From the NCBI GenBank assembly GCA_900313745.1, contig OMSM01000204.1:1-8584 (forward strand): DNA of 8,584 nt. The letters run 5' to 3'. Positions 1 through 7,093 of the stretch are shown here, in pieces. The DNA comes from an uncultured Lachnospiraceae bacterium. GTDB taxonomy: Bacteria; Bacillota; Clostridia; Lachnospirales; Lachnospiraceae. Made by a program: the position numbers and the translations under genes. Below the pieces are notes generated by a model. The model was given only the letters and a program-made list of their open reading frames with translations. It was not told where the DNA came from and searched no databases. Positions within the stretch are counted from its first letter, which is position 1. Every line of letters starts with the position of its first letter.

Positions 1-56
1 ATATCCAGCACCGGGCCGGTAACCTGAATTACCTCTCCTGTGTGTTTCTCACTCAT
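1..56 (-). CDS. atpD: F1 ATP synthase subunit beta, N-terminal fragment (cut by window edge)
   Basis: Only the first 18 codons are inside the window. They read MSEKHTGEVIQVTGPVLD, which matches the start of F1 beta subunits, where a short variable tail leads into the first strand of the beta-barrel with a G-x-[IV]-x-Q-V-x-G-P-V-[LV]-D pattern. The beta subunit carries the catalytic nucleotide sites of the F1 head, but none of those motifs are visible here. The ATG at 54-56 is preceded by an AGAAAGG-type ribosome binding site. The gene follows atpG by 42 nt in the same direction, the normal F-type operon order, so the assignment rests on both sequence and context. Confidence 0.9.
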   Translation of the reverse strand, partial: MSEKHTGEVIQVTGPVLD

Positions 57-98
57 ATTGCAACCTTTCTGATGAATACTAAAGGACTGTCCGCTGCG

Positions 99-965
99 TC
101 AGCCTTGCTCGGCGCCTGCAACAATCTCTGTGATCTCCTGCGTGATGCTCGCCTGTCTCGCTCTGTTGTAGAACAGCGAGAGCTTCTCGATCATCTCCTC
201 GGCGTTATCCGTCGCCGCTTCCATCGCCGTGCGCCTCGCCGCAAGTTCACTGGCCACCGAGACGTTGATGCTGGTGTAGATCAGTCCGGCGAGATACTCG
301 GGAACAATCGTGTTGAAGACGGTCTCCGAATCCGGCTCGTAGAGGATCAGCTCCTTCGCTCCGGAGGGCCGCACGTCATTACCCGGTGCGATGAAATCCG
401 AAAGCGGAAGCATGCTGGTACTGGTCGGAACCTGCGACAGCATGGACACGAAATTGGTGAAGCACATCGCGACATGTCCGTATCTTCCGCTGCTGTATGC
501 CTCACATACCATCTTGGCAATGGTAAAGCAGTCGGATATGGTCACCTTTGCCACCTCGGCAAACTCCTCGGTGAAAATGTTTGCACCTCTGTGGCGGAAA
601 TAATCCACGGACTTCTTTCCGATCGGAAGCACGTCGTACACCTTCCCCGCCGTCTCGCTCTCCATAAACCTGAAGAGATTGGAGTTGTAGCCGCCGGCAA
701 GTCCGCGGTCGCCCGCGATCACGATGTAAAGCCGGTGCTCCACCTTCCCCTCCCTTGTGAATGGAGACTGGAAATCGGTATTCTCTATGGCGATTTCCGT
801 AAGAGTCTGACGGAGCACATCGAGATAGGGCCTCGTCTGTTCTGCGCGCTCCTTGGCCTTGCGAAGCTTTGAGGCCGCGACCAGCTGCATCGCCTTGGTG
901 ATCTGCATTGTGTTCTGGACGCTCTTGATCCGGAGTTTGACAGCCTTCATATTGGCAGCAGCCAT
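99..965 (-). CDS. atpG: F1 ATP synthase subunit gamma
   Basis: This 288-residue protein is the central rotor shaft of F1; its two long terminal helices form a coiled coil that turns inside the alpha3-beta3 head and sits on the c-ring. The N-terminal helix (about residues 7-60) has the conserved run K-x-RI-x-S-V-x-NT-x-QITKAM. The Rossmann-like middle domain has GDRGLAGGYN at 85-94. The C-terminal helix ends with the gamma signature ITQEITEIVAGA (274-285). Length is normal for the family. The ATG at 963-965 is supported by GGAGG six bases upstream; a second Met at residue 6 is also possible but further from the site. It sits 61 nt after atpA, and that gap holds a hairpin, and 42 nt before atpD. 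Confidence 0.97.
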   Translation of the reverse strand: MAAANMKAVKLRIKSVQNTMQITKAMQLVAASKLRKAKERAEQTRPYLDVLRQTLTEIAIENTDFQSPFTREGKVEHRLYIVIAGDRGLAGGYNSNLFRFMESETAGKVYDVLPIGKKSVDYFRHRGANIFTEEFAEVAKVTISDCFTIAKMVCEAYSSGRYGHVAMCFTNFVSMLSQVPTSTSMLPLSDFIAPGNDVRPSGAKELILYEPDSETVFNTIVPEYLAGLIYTSINVSVASELAARRTAMEAATDNAEEMIEKLSLFYNRARQASITQEITEIVAGAEQG

Positions 966-985
966 AAAAAACCTCCATTCATCTG

Positions 986-1011
986 CCCGGCTGCAGCATT
1001 TGCGCGCCGGG
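986..1011 (-). other. Stem-loop in the atpA-atpG gap
   Basis: In the 61-nt gap between the atpA stop and the atpG start, CCCGGC and GCCGGG can pair as a perfect 6-bp GC stem around a 14-nt loop; GCA/TGC inside the loop could add a short inner pairing. No T-run follows on the minus strand, so it is not a convincing intrinsic terminator, and atpG and atpD must be expressed with the rest. Such hairpins can mark mRNA processing sites or protect a 3' end and so set subunit ratios; that role is inferred. The atpG ribosome binding site lies outside the stem and should stay open. Confidence 0.45.
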
Positions 1012-1026
1012 AAGACTTTAAATCAA

Positions 1027-2544
<1,518 letters not shown>

Positions 2545-2566
2545 TGGATCTATTCCTCTCTAAAGC

Positions 2567-3106
2567 CTATACCACGACCTGGCTTATCTTCTTTCGGATA
2601 TCGGCAAGCCTGCCCGATACGGTGCCGTCGTAAAGCCTGCCGTCAAGTTCGACGCGGATGCCTCCGAGCACGCTGCTGTCCACAACGTTCTTCAGCAGTA
2701 CCTTCTTTCCGCTGAGAGCCTCAAGCTTATTAAGAAGTTCCGTCTTCTCCTCCGCGGAAAGCTCCACCGCACTGGTCACGGTTGCCTCGGCAATGCCGTT
2801 GTCGCGGTTGTAGTTGCTCCGAAAGACAGACACACAGGAAGAAAAGCTGCGGAGCAGGCCGTTCTCCAGAAGAATCTTGAGAAAGTTAAGAAGATACGGG
2901 TGTATCTCCCCGGAAAAAGCCTTGTCCACGAGCTCCAGGCGCTCCTTCTTCGGGATGGACGGCTCCGAAAGAAGCCGGATATAATCCGGGTTCTCACTGA
3001 AGACTGCCTTTACTCCGGCAAGTTCTTCAAGAAGCTCGCCGGTTATTCCCTCGTCGGCCGCCACATCGTACAGACTCTGCCCGTAAAGGCTCTGATCAGA
3101 CGTCAT
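2567..3106 (-). CDS. atpH: F1 ATP synthase subunit delta
   Basis: This 179-residue protein is the delta (OSCP-like) stator subunit that ties the top of F1 to the b-subunit stalk. The N-terminal part (about 7-105) is the helical bundle that binds the alpha N-terminus. The C-terminal part carries the family signature region DSSVLGGIRVELDGRLYDGT (143-162), ending in the SGRLADIR helix. Length is normal. The start codon overlaps the atpF stop in an ATGA arrangement (3103-3106), and an AGGAG sits eight bases upstream inside atpF, so translation of the two stator genes is probably coupled. As usual for delta, the N-terminal half is poorly conserved and the call rests on the C-terminal signature and on position between atpF and atpA. 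Confidence 0.96.
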   Translation of the reverse strand: MTSDQSLYGQSLYDVAADEGITGELLEELAGVKAVFSENPDYIRLLSEPSIPKKERLELVDKAFSGEIHPYLLNFLKILLENGLLRSFSSCVSVFRSNYNRDNGIAEATVTSAVELSAEEKTELLNKLEALSGKKVLLKNVVDSSVLGGIRVELDGRLYDGTVSGRLADIRKKISQVVV

Positions 3107-3606
3107 GACGCTTCTCCTACGCTCTGAATAAACTCTTCAATAAGCTTCCTGTGGTCTTCCTCGTGGATTTCCTTTTCCACGACCTTGCCGGCAATATCCA
3201 TCACCAGGCCGCCGATCTCATCCTTGGCCTCATTGATGGCCTTTTTGCGCTCCTGGGCGATGTCCGCTTCCGCCTTGGCCTTGATTCCCGCGACCTGGGC
3301 TTCCGCGCTGCGCACAAGCTCCTCCGCCCGGATTTCCGCTTCCTTCTGGGCGCTGGAGACGATAGCGGCCGCTTCCGCTCTCGCGTCTGCGATATTCGAC
3401 TCGTACTTTGCCTTCAGCTTGACGGCCTCTTCATTGGCAGAACGCGCATCCTTGATCTCTTTGTCCGTCAGCTGCCTTCTCTTCTCCAGGATCTCGTTGA
3501 TCGGTTTGAAGAGGAAGCGCTTGATCAGATACATCTGAAGAAAGAGATTCAGTATCTGTGCGATGAACGTCCATGGAACCAATGTTACCAACTGTTGAGT
3601 TTCCAT
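3103..3606 (-). CDS. atpF: Fo ATP synthase subunit b
   Basis: This 167-residue protein is the b subunit, a membrane-anchored peripheral stalk that normally works as a dimer. One transmembrane helix spans about residues 8-29. It is followed by FLFKPINEILEKR (31-43), the conserved [FW]-KP-[IL] junction leaving the membrane. From about residue 42 to 160 the chain is long, highly charged and rich in Ala, Glu and Lys, as expected for the right-handed coiled coil that reaches delta. There is one b gene, with no b' copy. GGAGG seven bases upstream supports the ATG at 3604-3606. It lies 36 nt after atpE and overlaps atpH by 4 nt. Confidence 0.97.
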   Translation of the reverse strand: METQQLVTLVPWTFIAQILNLFLQMYLIKRFLFKPINEILEKRRQLTDKEIKDARSANEEAVKLKAKYESNIADARAEAAAIVSSAQKEAEIRAEELVRSAEAQVAGIKAKAEADIAQERKKAINEAKDEIGGLVMDIAGKVVEKEIHEEDHRKLIEEFIQSVGEAS

Positions 3607-3642
3607 GTATTAGCCTCCGAAACCTGTTCTCCGGTTCTTTAC

Positions 3643-3927
3643 TCAGCCTCCGAGGTACCTCATGAACATGCCCGGCGCGACGAAGATCAGAAGCAGGCCG
3701 GTAACGAAACCATAGATACCGGTGGTCTCCGCGATAGCGCAGCCTAACAACATCGTACTGGTGACGTCGCCCTTGCACTCAGGCTGACGGCCGATCGCCT
3801 CAAGAGCTTTTGCAACGGCATTGCCTTCGCCGATACCAGGCCCGATACCTGCGATCAGCGCGCAGCCCGCACCGATGCCGCAGCCTGCCAGCGCGATACC
3901 TCTAGCGAGTAATTGATAGTCAGTCAT
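3643..3927 (-). CDS. atpE: Fo ATP synthase subunit c, two-carboxylate Na+-type
   Basis: This 94-residue hairpin protein builds the rotor ring that carries ions across the membrane. Helix 1 (about 8-45) contains the glycine-rich AGIGPGIGEG packing motif. The polar loop is RQPE (47-50), which contacts gamma and epsilon. Helix 2 (about 56-85) has the ion-binding Glu67 within AIAETTGIYG. Thr68, Thr69 and Tyr72 align with Ser66, Thr67 and Tyr70 of the Na+ site of Ilyobacter tartaricus. The residue aligning with its Gln32 is Glu34 here, so each subunit carries two membrane carboxylates, as described for Fusobacterium nucleatum. Na+ coupling is therefore inferred, not proven. Four cysteines (16, 22, 51, 62) are more than usual. 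AGGAGG nine bases upstream gives a strong start, fitting the high copy number needed. Confidence 0.98.
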   Translation of the reverse strand: MTDYQLLARGIALAGCGIGAGCALIAGIGPGIGEGNAVAKALEAIGRQPECKGDVTSTMLLGCAIAETTGIYGFVTGLLLIFVAPGMFMRYLGG

Positions 3928-3979
3928 GATAGAAGTCCTCCTGATTTGAATAACTGGGATTGAAATTGATGAATAACAG

Positions 3980-4741
3980 TTAACCTTCTGCCGCGTTGGC
4001 GATATACATGATCGTCAGCATGGTAAAGATGAACGCCTGCATCGCACCGGAAAACCAGTCGAAATACACCGACAGTACCGCAGGTATACCGACATCAAGT
4101 ATCGGTATTTTGGAAAGGAACTGTCCGACCGCTCCGGGAATGATTCCGAAAATCGCCGATGAAGCGACGGCAAGCGCCGCGTAGATCAGGCCGTTAATGA
4201 CGACGCCGGAAAGGATGTTGCCGAAATGACGGCACGCCATACTGATCGGCGTAGCAATTTCCGAAAGAATGTTAAAAGGCGTCATGATAAAGATCGGTGT
4301 GGTGAACCCTTTCAGGTATCCCCCGAAGCCGCTCGCCTTGATCTTGTTGGCCGTAATCATGACGAATACCACGATTGCCCAGGCCGCTTCCGTCGACAGA
4401 TCGGCCGTCGGGCTTCGAAGGCCGACAAGGCTGATCAGATTGGAGACGATACTTGTCGCGAAAAGCGCGGATACAAAGGGAATCAGCTTGTCAAACTTCG
4501 TTCCGCCGGTGTTGTTCCTGACGAAGTTGTTGGCCGTCTCAACAATCATCTCGGCGACAGCCTGCCGCTTTGAGATATTCTCAACCTTGAGATTTCTGGT
4601 GAGGAAAATGCATAAACCCGTGATGATAATCATCACAAGCCAGCTCACCACGAGCGTCTCAGAGATCAGGAAATCACCGAGTATCGGTATCCCGGTCGGT
4701 ATGCGGAAGAAAATCTTCGCACCGGAGATATCAAAATTCAT
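3980..4741 (-). CDS. atpB: Fo ATP synthase subunit a
   Basis: This 253-residue integral membrane protein is the stator half of the ion channel, providing the two half-channels next to the c-ring. Several hydrophobic segments are visible, at about 29-48, 86-108, 119-136, 146-166, 176-205 and 220-248. The essential arginine is Arg171 in SMACRHFGN, equivalent to Arg210 of E. coli, and Gln235 in GAMQAFIFTMLT matches E. coli Gln252. The N-terminus is short, with little sequence ahead of the first membrane helix. An unusually complete AAGGAGGTGAG site lies upstream but ends rather far from the ATG at 4739-4741. It follows the atpI-like gene by 32 nt and precedes atpE by 52 nt. Confidence 0.98.
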   Translation of the reverse strand: MNFDISGAKIFFRIPTGIPILGDFLISETLVVSWLVMIIITGLCIFLTRNLKVENISKRQAVAEMIVETANNFVRNNTGGTKFDKLIPFVSALFATSIVSNLISLVGLRSPTADLSTEAAWAIVVFVMITANKIKASGFGGYLKGFTTPIFIMTPFNILSEIATPISMACRHFGNILSGVVINGLIYAALAVASSAIFGIIPGAVGQFLSKIPILDVGIPAVLSVYFDWFSGAMQAFIFTMLTIMYIANAAEG

Positions 4742-4750
4742 ACGATGTAT

Positions 4751-4761
4751 CTCACCTCCTT
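4751..4761 (-). promoter_or_regulatory. Ribosome binding site of atpB, near-perfect but widely spaced
   Basis: AAGGAGGTGAG in the atpI-atpB gap is a near-complete complement of the 16S rRNA 3' end. From the last G of GGAGG to the ATG there are 13 bases, longer than the usual 5-9. No alternative in-frame ATG, GTG or TTG lies in between, so the ATG at 4741 stays the best start. The spacing may reduce initiation; this is inference. Confidence 0.7.
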
Positions 4762-4773
4762 CATCCGATGGAT

Positions 4774-5307
4774 TTATTTATTCCCAACGATTCCTCTGAA
4801 TTTAATGAGAAGACTCGGGATAAACAAAGGAATAAGCCCGGCCGCTCCGTTCGTCCACGGAAGGGCAAACGCAAGCACAGCCCAGACAAGCTGCATGAGA
4901 GTGCGGGTGCGGTAGCTCGCCTTCATCATCTCATGCGATTTATCGCTGACCGCGGGATCGACGACTACCTGGTCCTCTTCGCTGTCCTCTCCGCTGTCAC
5001 CGCCGTCTTCCGCCGGGACATCAGTTTTCGCAGGAACGATCCTGGAGGCTCCCTCCGCCGCTCCAAGCTCTGCGATCTTCTGTACTGTCACCGCCATGAG
5101 AAAGAAATTGACGGCGGCAATCACGCAGCCGATCACCGCGCTGAGCACCACCCGGTAATCAAAGGGAATGCTGTCCGGAAAAAAACGGTGAAGAAGACAA
5201 AACAAAACCAGCATCAATGCTGTACCTGCTGCGGTACCGATGCTGATAAAGGCGGTTTCCTTTTTAACTGCTGGCTGAAGAGTCATATTATACCGGAGGA
5301 AATACAC
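4774..5307 (-). CDS. atpI: AtpI-like ATP synthase assembly protein with acidic insert
   Basis: A 177-residue membrane protein in the position of AtpI, just before atpB. Four hydrophobic segments are visible, at about 19-39, 52-75, 135-149 and 154-169, the layout expected of AtpI/UncI proteins, which help assemble the c-ring and have been linked to Mg2+ handling. Family members are usually about 120-130 residues. Here a hydrophilic stretch of about 45 residues (82-126) separates helices 2 and 3, with a Glu/Asp-rich core at 100-112. The start is uncertain. GTG at 5305-5307 lies 13 nt after the atpZ stop, and ATG at 5284-5286 gives 170 residues; neither has a Shine-Dalgarno site. The call rests on topology and position more than on motifs. 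Confidence 0.72.
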   Translation of the reverse strand: MYFLRYNMTLQPAVKKETAFISIGTAAGTALMLVLFCLLHRFFPDSIPFDYRVVLSAVIGCVIAAVNFFLMAVTVQKIAELGAAEGASRIVPAKTDVPAEDGGDSGEDSEEDQVVVDPAVSDKSHEMMKASYRTRTLMQLVWAVLAFALPWTNGAAGLIPLFIPSLLIKFRGIVGNK

Positions 5308-5320
5308 AAAAAGGCGTTTT

Positions 5321-5596
5321 TTACAGATGCTTGTTGAAACCTATATCATCAGCCTTTTTGTTGTGTTCCTGCTTTCCTGTTACCATCCGGACCATTTTCC
5401 AGGCGGTAACTGCGGAAGAACCCAGACCAAGAATAAATCCCGGGATGTATACCCAGTTTCCTGCGCCGGTGTAACGGATGATCAGCCATGAAGCTCCTAG
5501 GCAGAGAATGAGGGGCATGATCAGCGAAAGCCCCAGCTGGCTCAGCATGGTCAGGCTTTTAAAAATCTCCGACCAGTTACCGAAATCCTTCATCAT
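5321..5596 (-). CDS. atpZ: AtpZ/AtpQ-like small membrane protein, first gene of the ATP synthase operon
   Basis: A 91-residue protein with two membrane helices (about 19-41 and 48-70) joined by a short turn, YTGAGNWVYIPG, and a charged C-terminal tail. It resembles the AtpZ (ATPase gene 1) family: a GL-x(5)-P entry to helix 1, a small polar turn with a Trp, then G-F-x-LG-x-G and a basic end. AtpZ proteins are encoded at the head of many Firmicute atp operons and are thought to work with AtpI in divalent cation supply or c-ring assembly. Two consecutive ATGs follow GGAGG; the second (5591-5593) has the better spacing of eight bases, against five for the first. It is the first gene after the promoter region. 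Confidence 0.78.
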   Translation of the reverse strand: MMKDFGNWSEIFKSLTMLSQLGLSLIMPLILCLGASWLIIRYTGAGNWVYIPGFILGLGSSAVTAWKMVRMVTGKQEHNKKADDIGFNKHL

Positions 5597-5796
5597 TCTA
5601 TCCTCCAGGCTTTCCTAACACCTGTACGCGCTTTAAGTATCTTACACAATTTAGCCCCGGAAAACAACTGTTTATGTGAAAAAATTGTCAATATGTCAGT
5701 TAAGAATTTGCTAAGCCCTGACCGTCCGTCCGGAAGCTGTCTGCCGATGTCCGCACTGCATACCAGAAACGTGCGGCTCATCGCTGCCGTACATAA
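5597..5796. other. Intergenic region between icd terminator and atpZ
   Basis: About 200 bases with no convincing gene. Besides the candidate promoter it holds a tandem TGACA repeat on the minus strand (5697-5686, TGACA-TATT-GACA-like) and a weak second hairpin at 5771-5792, with 7-bp arms carrying one mismatch and an 8-nt loop, just past the icd terminator. The half nearer icd is GC-rich and the half nearer atpZ is A/T-rich, consistent with a promoter there. No riboswitch or RNA gene was recognised. Confidence 0.5.
5639..5667 (-). promoter_or_regulatory. Candidate sigma-A promoter of the ATP synthase operon
   Basis: On the minus strand TTGTTT (5667-5662) and TAAGAT (5644-5639) are separated by exactly 17 bases, and an A/T-rich stretch lies just upstream of the -35. 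Matches to consensus are 3/6 and 4/6, so the site is moderate. Transcription would start near 5632, leaving a leader of about 36 nt before the first ATG of the atpZ-like gene. A perfect TTGACA at 5691-5686 has no acceptable -10 at 16-18 bases, so it is a less likely -35. Confidence 0.5.
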
Positions 5797-5797
5797 G

Positions 5798-5823
5798 AAG
5801 AAGCCCCGGAACCGGGGCTTCTT
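5798..5823 (-). terminator. Intrinsic-type terminator after icd
   Basis: AAGAAGCCCCGG and CCGGGGCTTCTT are exact complements. They form a stem of about 11-12 bp with a tiny AA-centred loop, 30 nt after the icd stop. On the minus strand the U-tract is short and interrupted (CUUCUUAUGU), with the U residues partly inside the stem. It separates the carbon-metabolism cluster from the ATP synthase operon. The hairpin is symmetric, but no plus-strand gene needs it. Confidence 0.8.
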
Positions 5824-5853
5824 TAGAATTCTGTTATCGAAAAGTGAGGCCGG

Positions 5854-7068
5854 TTATACTCCCGCAATCTCCTCATAGGTATCTCTCACCGCACGGATGA
5901 AATCGAGGGAGTCAAGAACCGTCACGTTCTCCAGCTTGCATATTGCCGCAAGGTCGCCGGTCATTACGCCGCTCTCGATGGTGGAAATTACCGCCTTGTC
6001 CATGTTGTCGGCATAGGTGACCAGCGCGTCGATCCCATCCATCTCCCCTCGTTTCCTCAGCGCTCCGGTCCAGGCCATGATCGTCGCGACGGAATTCGTC
6101 GAGGTGCGCTCGCCCTTCAGATACTTGTAATAATGGCGCTGCACCGTGCCGTGCGCCGCCTCATACTCGTAAACTCCCTCGGGAGAGACAAGGATCGAGG
6201 TCATCATGGCAAGAGAGCCGAAGCTTGAGGCCATCATGTCGCTCATCACGTCGCCGTCATAATTCTTCAGCGCCCAGACGAAGCCGCCCTTTGAGCGCAT
6301 CACTCGCGCAACCGCATCGTCAATAAGGGTATAGAAATAGGAAATTCCCCTGGACTCGAATGCGTCCTTGTACTCCGTCTCGTAGAGGCGGTCGAAGATG
6401 TCGCGGAACCTTCCGTCGTAGACCTTGGAAATGGTGTCCTTCGTGGAAAACCAGAGATCCTGTTTCACGGAGAGCGCGTATCTGAAGCACGAGCGTGCAA
6501 AACTCTCGATGGACGCATCCGTGTTGTACATGCCCTCGATCACGCCAGGGCCTTTGAAATCCATGATCGTCTGGCGGATTTCTCTTCCGTCCTCTCCGGT
6601 GAAGACAAGCTCCGCCTTTCCAGGTCCGGGGACGCTGTACTCAACATCGCGGTAGACGTCGCCGAAAGCGTGCCTTGCAAGTGTAATCGGCTTCTCCCAG
6701 CAGTCCACGTGCGGCTCGAAGCCCCTCACAAGTATGGGAGCACGGAAAACCGTTCCGTCAAGAATTGCGCGGATCGTGCCGTTCGGGCTCCTGTACATCT
6801 TGTGCAGATTGTATTCCTGCATTCTGGACGCATTGGGCGTGATCGTGGCGCACTTGACCGCAACACCGTATTTCTTCGTCGCTACGGCAGCGTCCACTGT
6901 CACCTGGTCGTCCGTCATGTCCCGGTTGACAAGGCCGAGATCGTAGTATTCCGATTTCAGGTCGATGTAGGGGATTATCAGCTCGTCCTTGATGAACTGC
7001 CAGAGAATACGCGTCATCTCATCTCCGTCCATCTCGACGATCGGGGTGGTCATCATAATCTTTTCCAT
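5854..7068 (-). CDS. icd: NADP-dependent isocitrate dehydrogenase, eukaryotic-like (IDH1/2-type)
   Basis: This 404-residue enzyme oxidatively decarboxylates isocitrate to 2-oxoglutarate. It follows the human IDH1-type subfamily, not the E. coli Icd type, with a nearly constant offset in numbering. Visible active-site residues are Thr77, the phosphate-loop-like SPNGTIR (94-100), Arg109, Arg132 in ARHAFGD, Tyr139 and Lys210 in FSTKDT. Metal ligands are Asp250, Asp273 and Asp277 in NYDGDVMSD. Arg311-His312 in HGTVQRHY match the IDH1 pair (Arg314-His315) that holds the 2'-phosphate of NADP, so NADP is the predicted cofactor. Length is typical. AAAGGA seven to eight bases upstream supports the first Met; Met5 and Met6 are alternatives. 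It lies 25 nt after the GntR gene and ends at a terminator. NADPH and 2-oxoglutarate for glutamate synthesis are the likely outputs. Confidence 0.97.
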   Translation of the reverse strand: MEKIMMTTPIVEMDGDEMTRILWQFIKDELIIPYIDLKSEYYDLGLVNRDMTDDQVTVDAAVATKKYGVAVKCATITPNASRMQEYNLHKMYRSPNGTIRAILDGTVFRAPILVRGFEPHVDCWEKPITLARHAFGDVYRDVEYSVPGPGKAELVFTGEDGREIRQTIMDFKGPGVIEGMYNTDASIESFARSCFRYALSVKQDLWFSTKDTISKVYDGRFRDIFDRLYETEYKDAFESRGISYFYTLIDDAVARVMRSKGGFVWALKNYDGDVMSDMMASSFGSLAMMTSILVSPEGVYEYEAAHGTVQRHYYKYLKGERTSTNSVATIMAWTGALRKRGEMDGIDALVTYADNMDKAVISTIESGVMTGDLAAICKLENVTVLDSLDFIRAVRDTYEEIAGV

Positions 7069-7093
7069 AAGTCATCCTTTCCTGCCGTAATTT

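Noticed and set aside
42..872. 276-codon open frame on the plus strand
   Set aside because: Antisense to atpG, rich in Arg, His and Gly, no family features.
5675..5695. Possible Rex (redox) operator near TGTGAAAAAATTGTCA
   Set aside because: The two halves are not inverted repeats; only one half resembles the Rex consensus TTGTGA, so the site is not supportable.
5593..5781. Possible 62-residue minus-strand gene upstream of atpZ
   Set aside because: It spans the candidate promoter and overlaps the atpZ start, has no good ribosome binding site or recognisable motif, and looks like chance in a non-coding gap.
5771..5792. Second terminator downstream of icd
   Set aside because: The stem has a mismatch on the transcribed minus strand and no U-tract, so it was kept only as a note in the intergenic entry.
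5693..5878. Possible 61-residue plus-strand gene across the terminator
   Set aside because: It reads through the icd terminator hairpin and into the end of icd on the opposite strand; the Lys/Arg-rich middle comes from the hairpin sequence.
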